64,000 nt of DNA, taken from Verrucomicrobiia bacterium (GTDB lineage: Bacteria > Verrucomicrobiota > Verrucomicrobiia > Palsa-1439). Location of the stretch: contig DATLVI010000024.1 of the NCBI GenBank assembly GCA_035577545.1, positions 1 to 64,000 on the forward strand, in the 5' to 3' direction. Both the position numbers and the translations under genes were made by a program. The notes below the pieces were generated by a model. The model made no database searches. It saw only the letters and a program-made list of their open reading frames with translations, and was not told the origin of the DNA. Below, piece after piece: positions 63,807 to 64,000 of this stretch (position 1 is the first letter of the stretch; every line of letters starts with the position of its first letter).

Positions 63807-64000
<194 letters not shown>

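Overview
The window looks like a chromosome segment of a Verrucomicrobiota bacterium, probably near the Pedosphaera/Limisphaerales lineage. This is inferred from gene families, not from a marker gene: two pseudopilins of the DUF1559 (H-X9-DG) type, a PEP-CTERM protein, several secreted proteins with a common C-terminal module ending in an FYRVRL-like peptide, a PUR/DUF3276 protein, and GC-rich coding sequence. Cell-envelope genes (outer-membrane barrel, lipoproteins, an LpxH-like hydrolase, MacA-like adaptor) point to a Gram-negative envelope. No phage, transposase or CRISPR array is visible; this reads as ordinary core genome with a lineage-specific secretome.

Layout. 1-9.8 kb: two GT-C/TMTC-type membrane proteins (one cut by the window edge), an O-antigen-ligase/TPR protein, a class V aminotransferase, a pseudopilin, the redox sensor Rex, homoserine kinase and an NCS2 purine permease. 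9.9-16.2 kb: a lone receiver domain, tmRNA (ssrA; encoded tag reads ANHELALAA), the peptidase MtfA, small lipoproteins, a lone MshEN domain protein and a two-gene unit for an exported protein plus an outer-membrane barrel. 16.3-22.4 kb, mostly minus strand: secreted proteins (C-terminal-module protein, PEP-CTERM protein, pseudopilin, phytase-like esterase), then a PA0069-type radical SAM protein and a CPXCG protein. 22.4-32.6 kb: MOSC protein and a tightly packed plus-strand run with a putrescine-type aminotransferase, three aldehyde dehydrogenases, glycerol kinase, an LpxH-like phosphoesterase and a saccharopine-dehydrogenase-like enzyme, suggesting amine/aldehyde and glycerol catabolism. 32.7-41.3 kb: PUR protein, HEAT lipoprotein, polyprenyl synthase, an ECF sigma / anti-sigma / HtrA-like triad in which the HtrA homologue has lost all three catalytic residues, DeoC, and a MacA-MacB pair without an ATPase gene. 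41.3-47.5 kb (minus): purD, an S41-peptidase-like protein without its catalytic dyad, a three-domain fusion of low-molecular-weight phosphatase + RpiB + serine hydroxymethyltransferase, a VOC protein and class II aldolase. 47.6-64 kb: a 1357-residue secreted phosphoesterase, opcA and zwf, a LacI-type regulator, tRNA-Lys(CTT), four secreted proteins (PQQ-type sugar dehydrogenase, HEITE metalloprotease with an upstream prodomain-like protein, a 994-residue adhesin-like protein) and the 3' end of gap.

The most unusual items are the triple fusion at 42747-44966, the active-site-dead HtrA encoded next to its sigma/anti-sigma pair at 35207-37628, the S41 pseudopeptidase, the prodomain/metalloprotease pair at 57770-60277, and the C-terminal module shared by five secreted proteins. 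All functional calls come from reading motifs by eye; no database search was possible.
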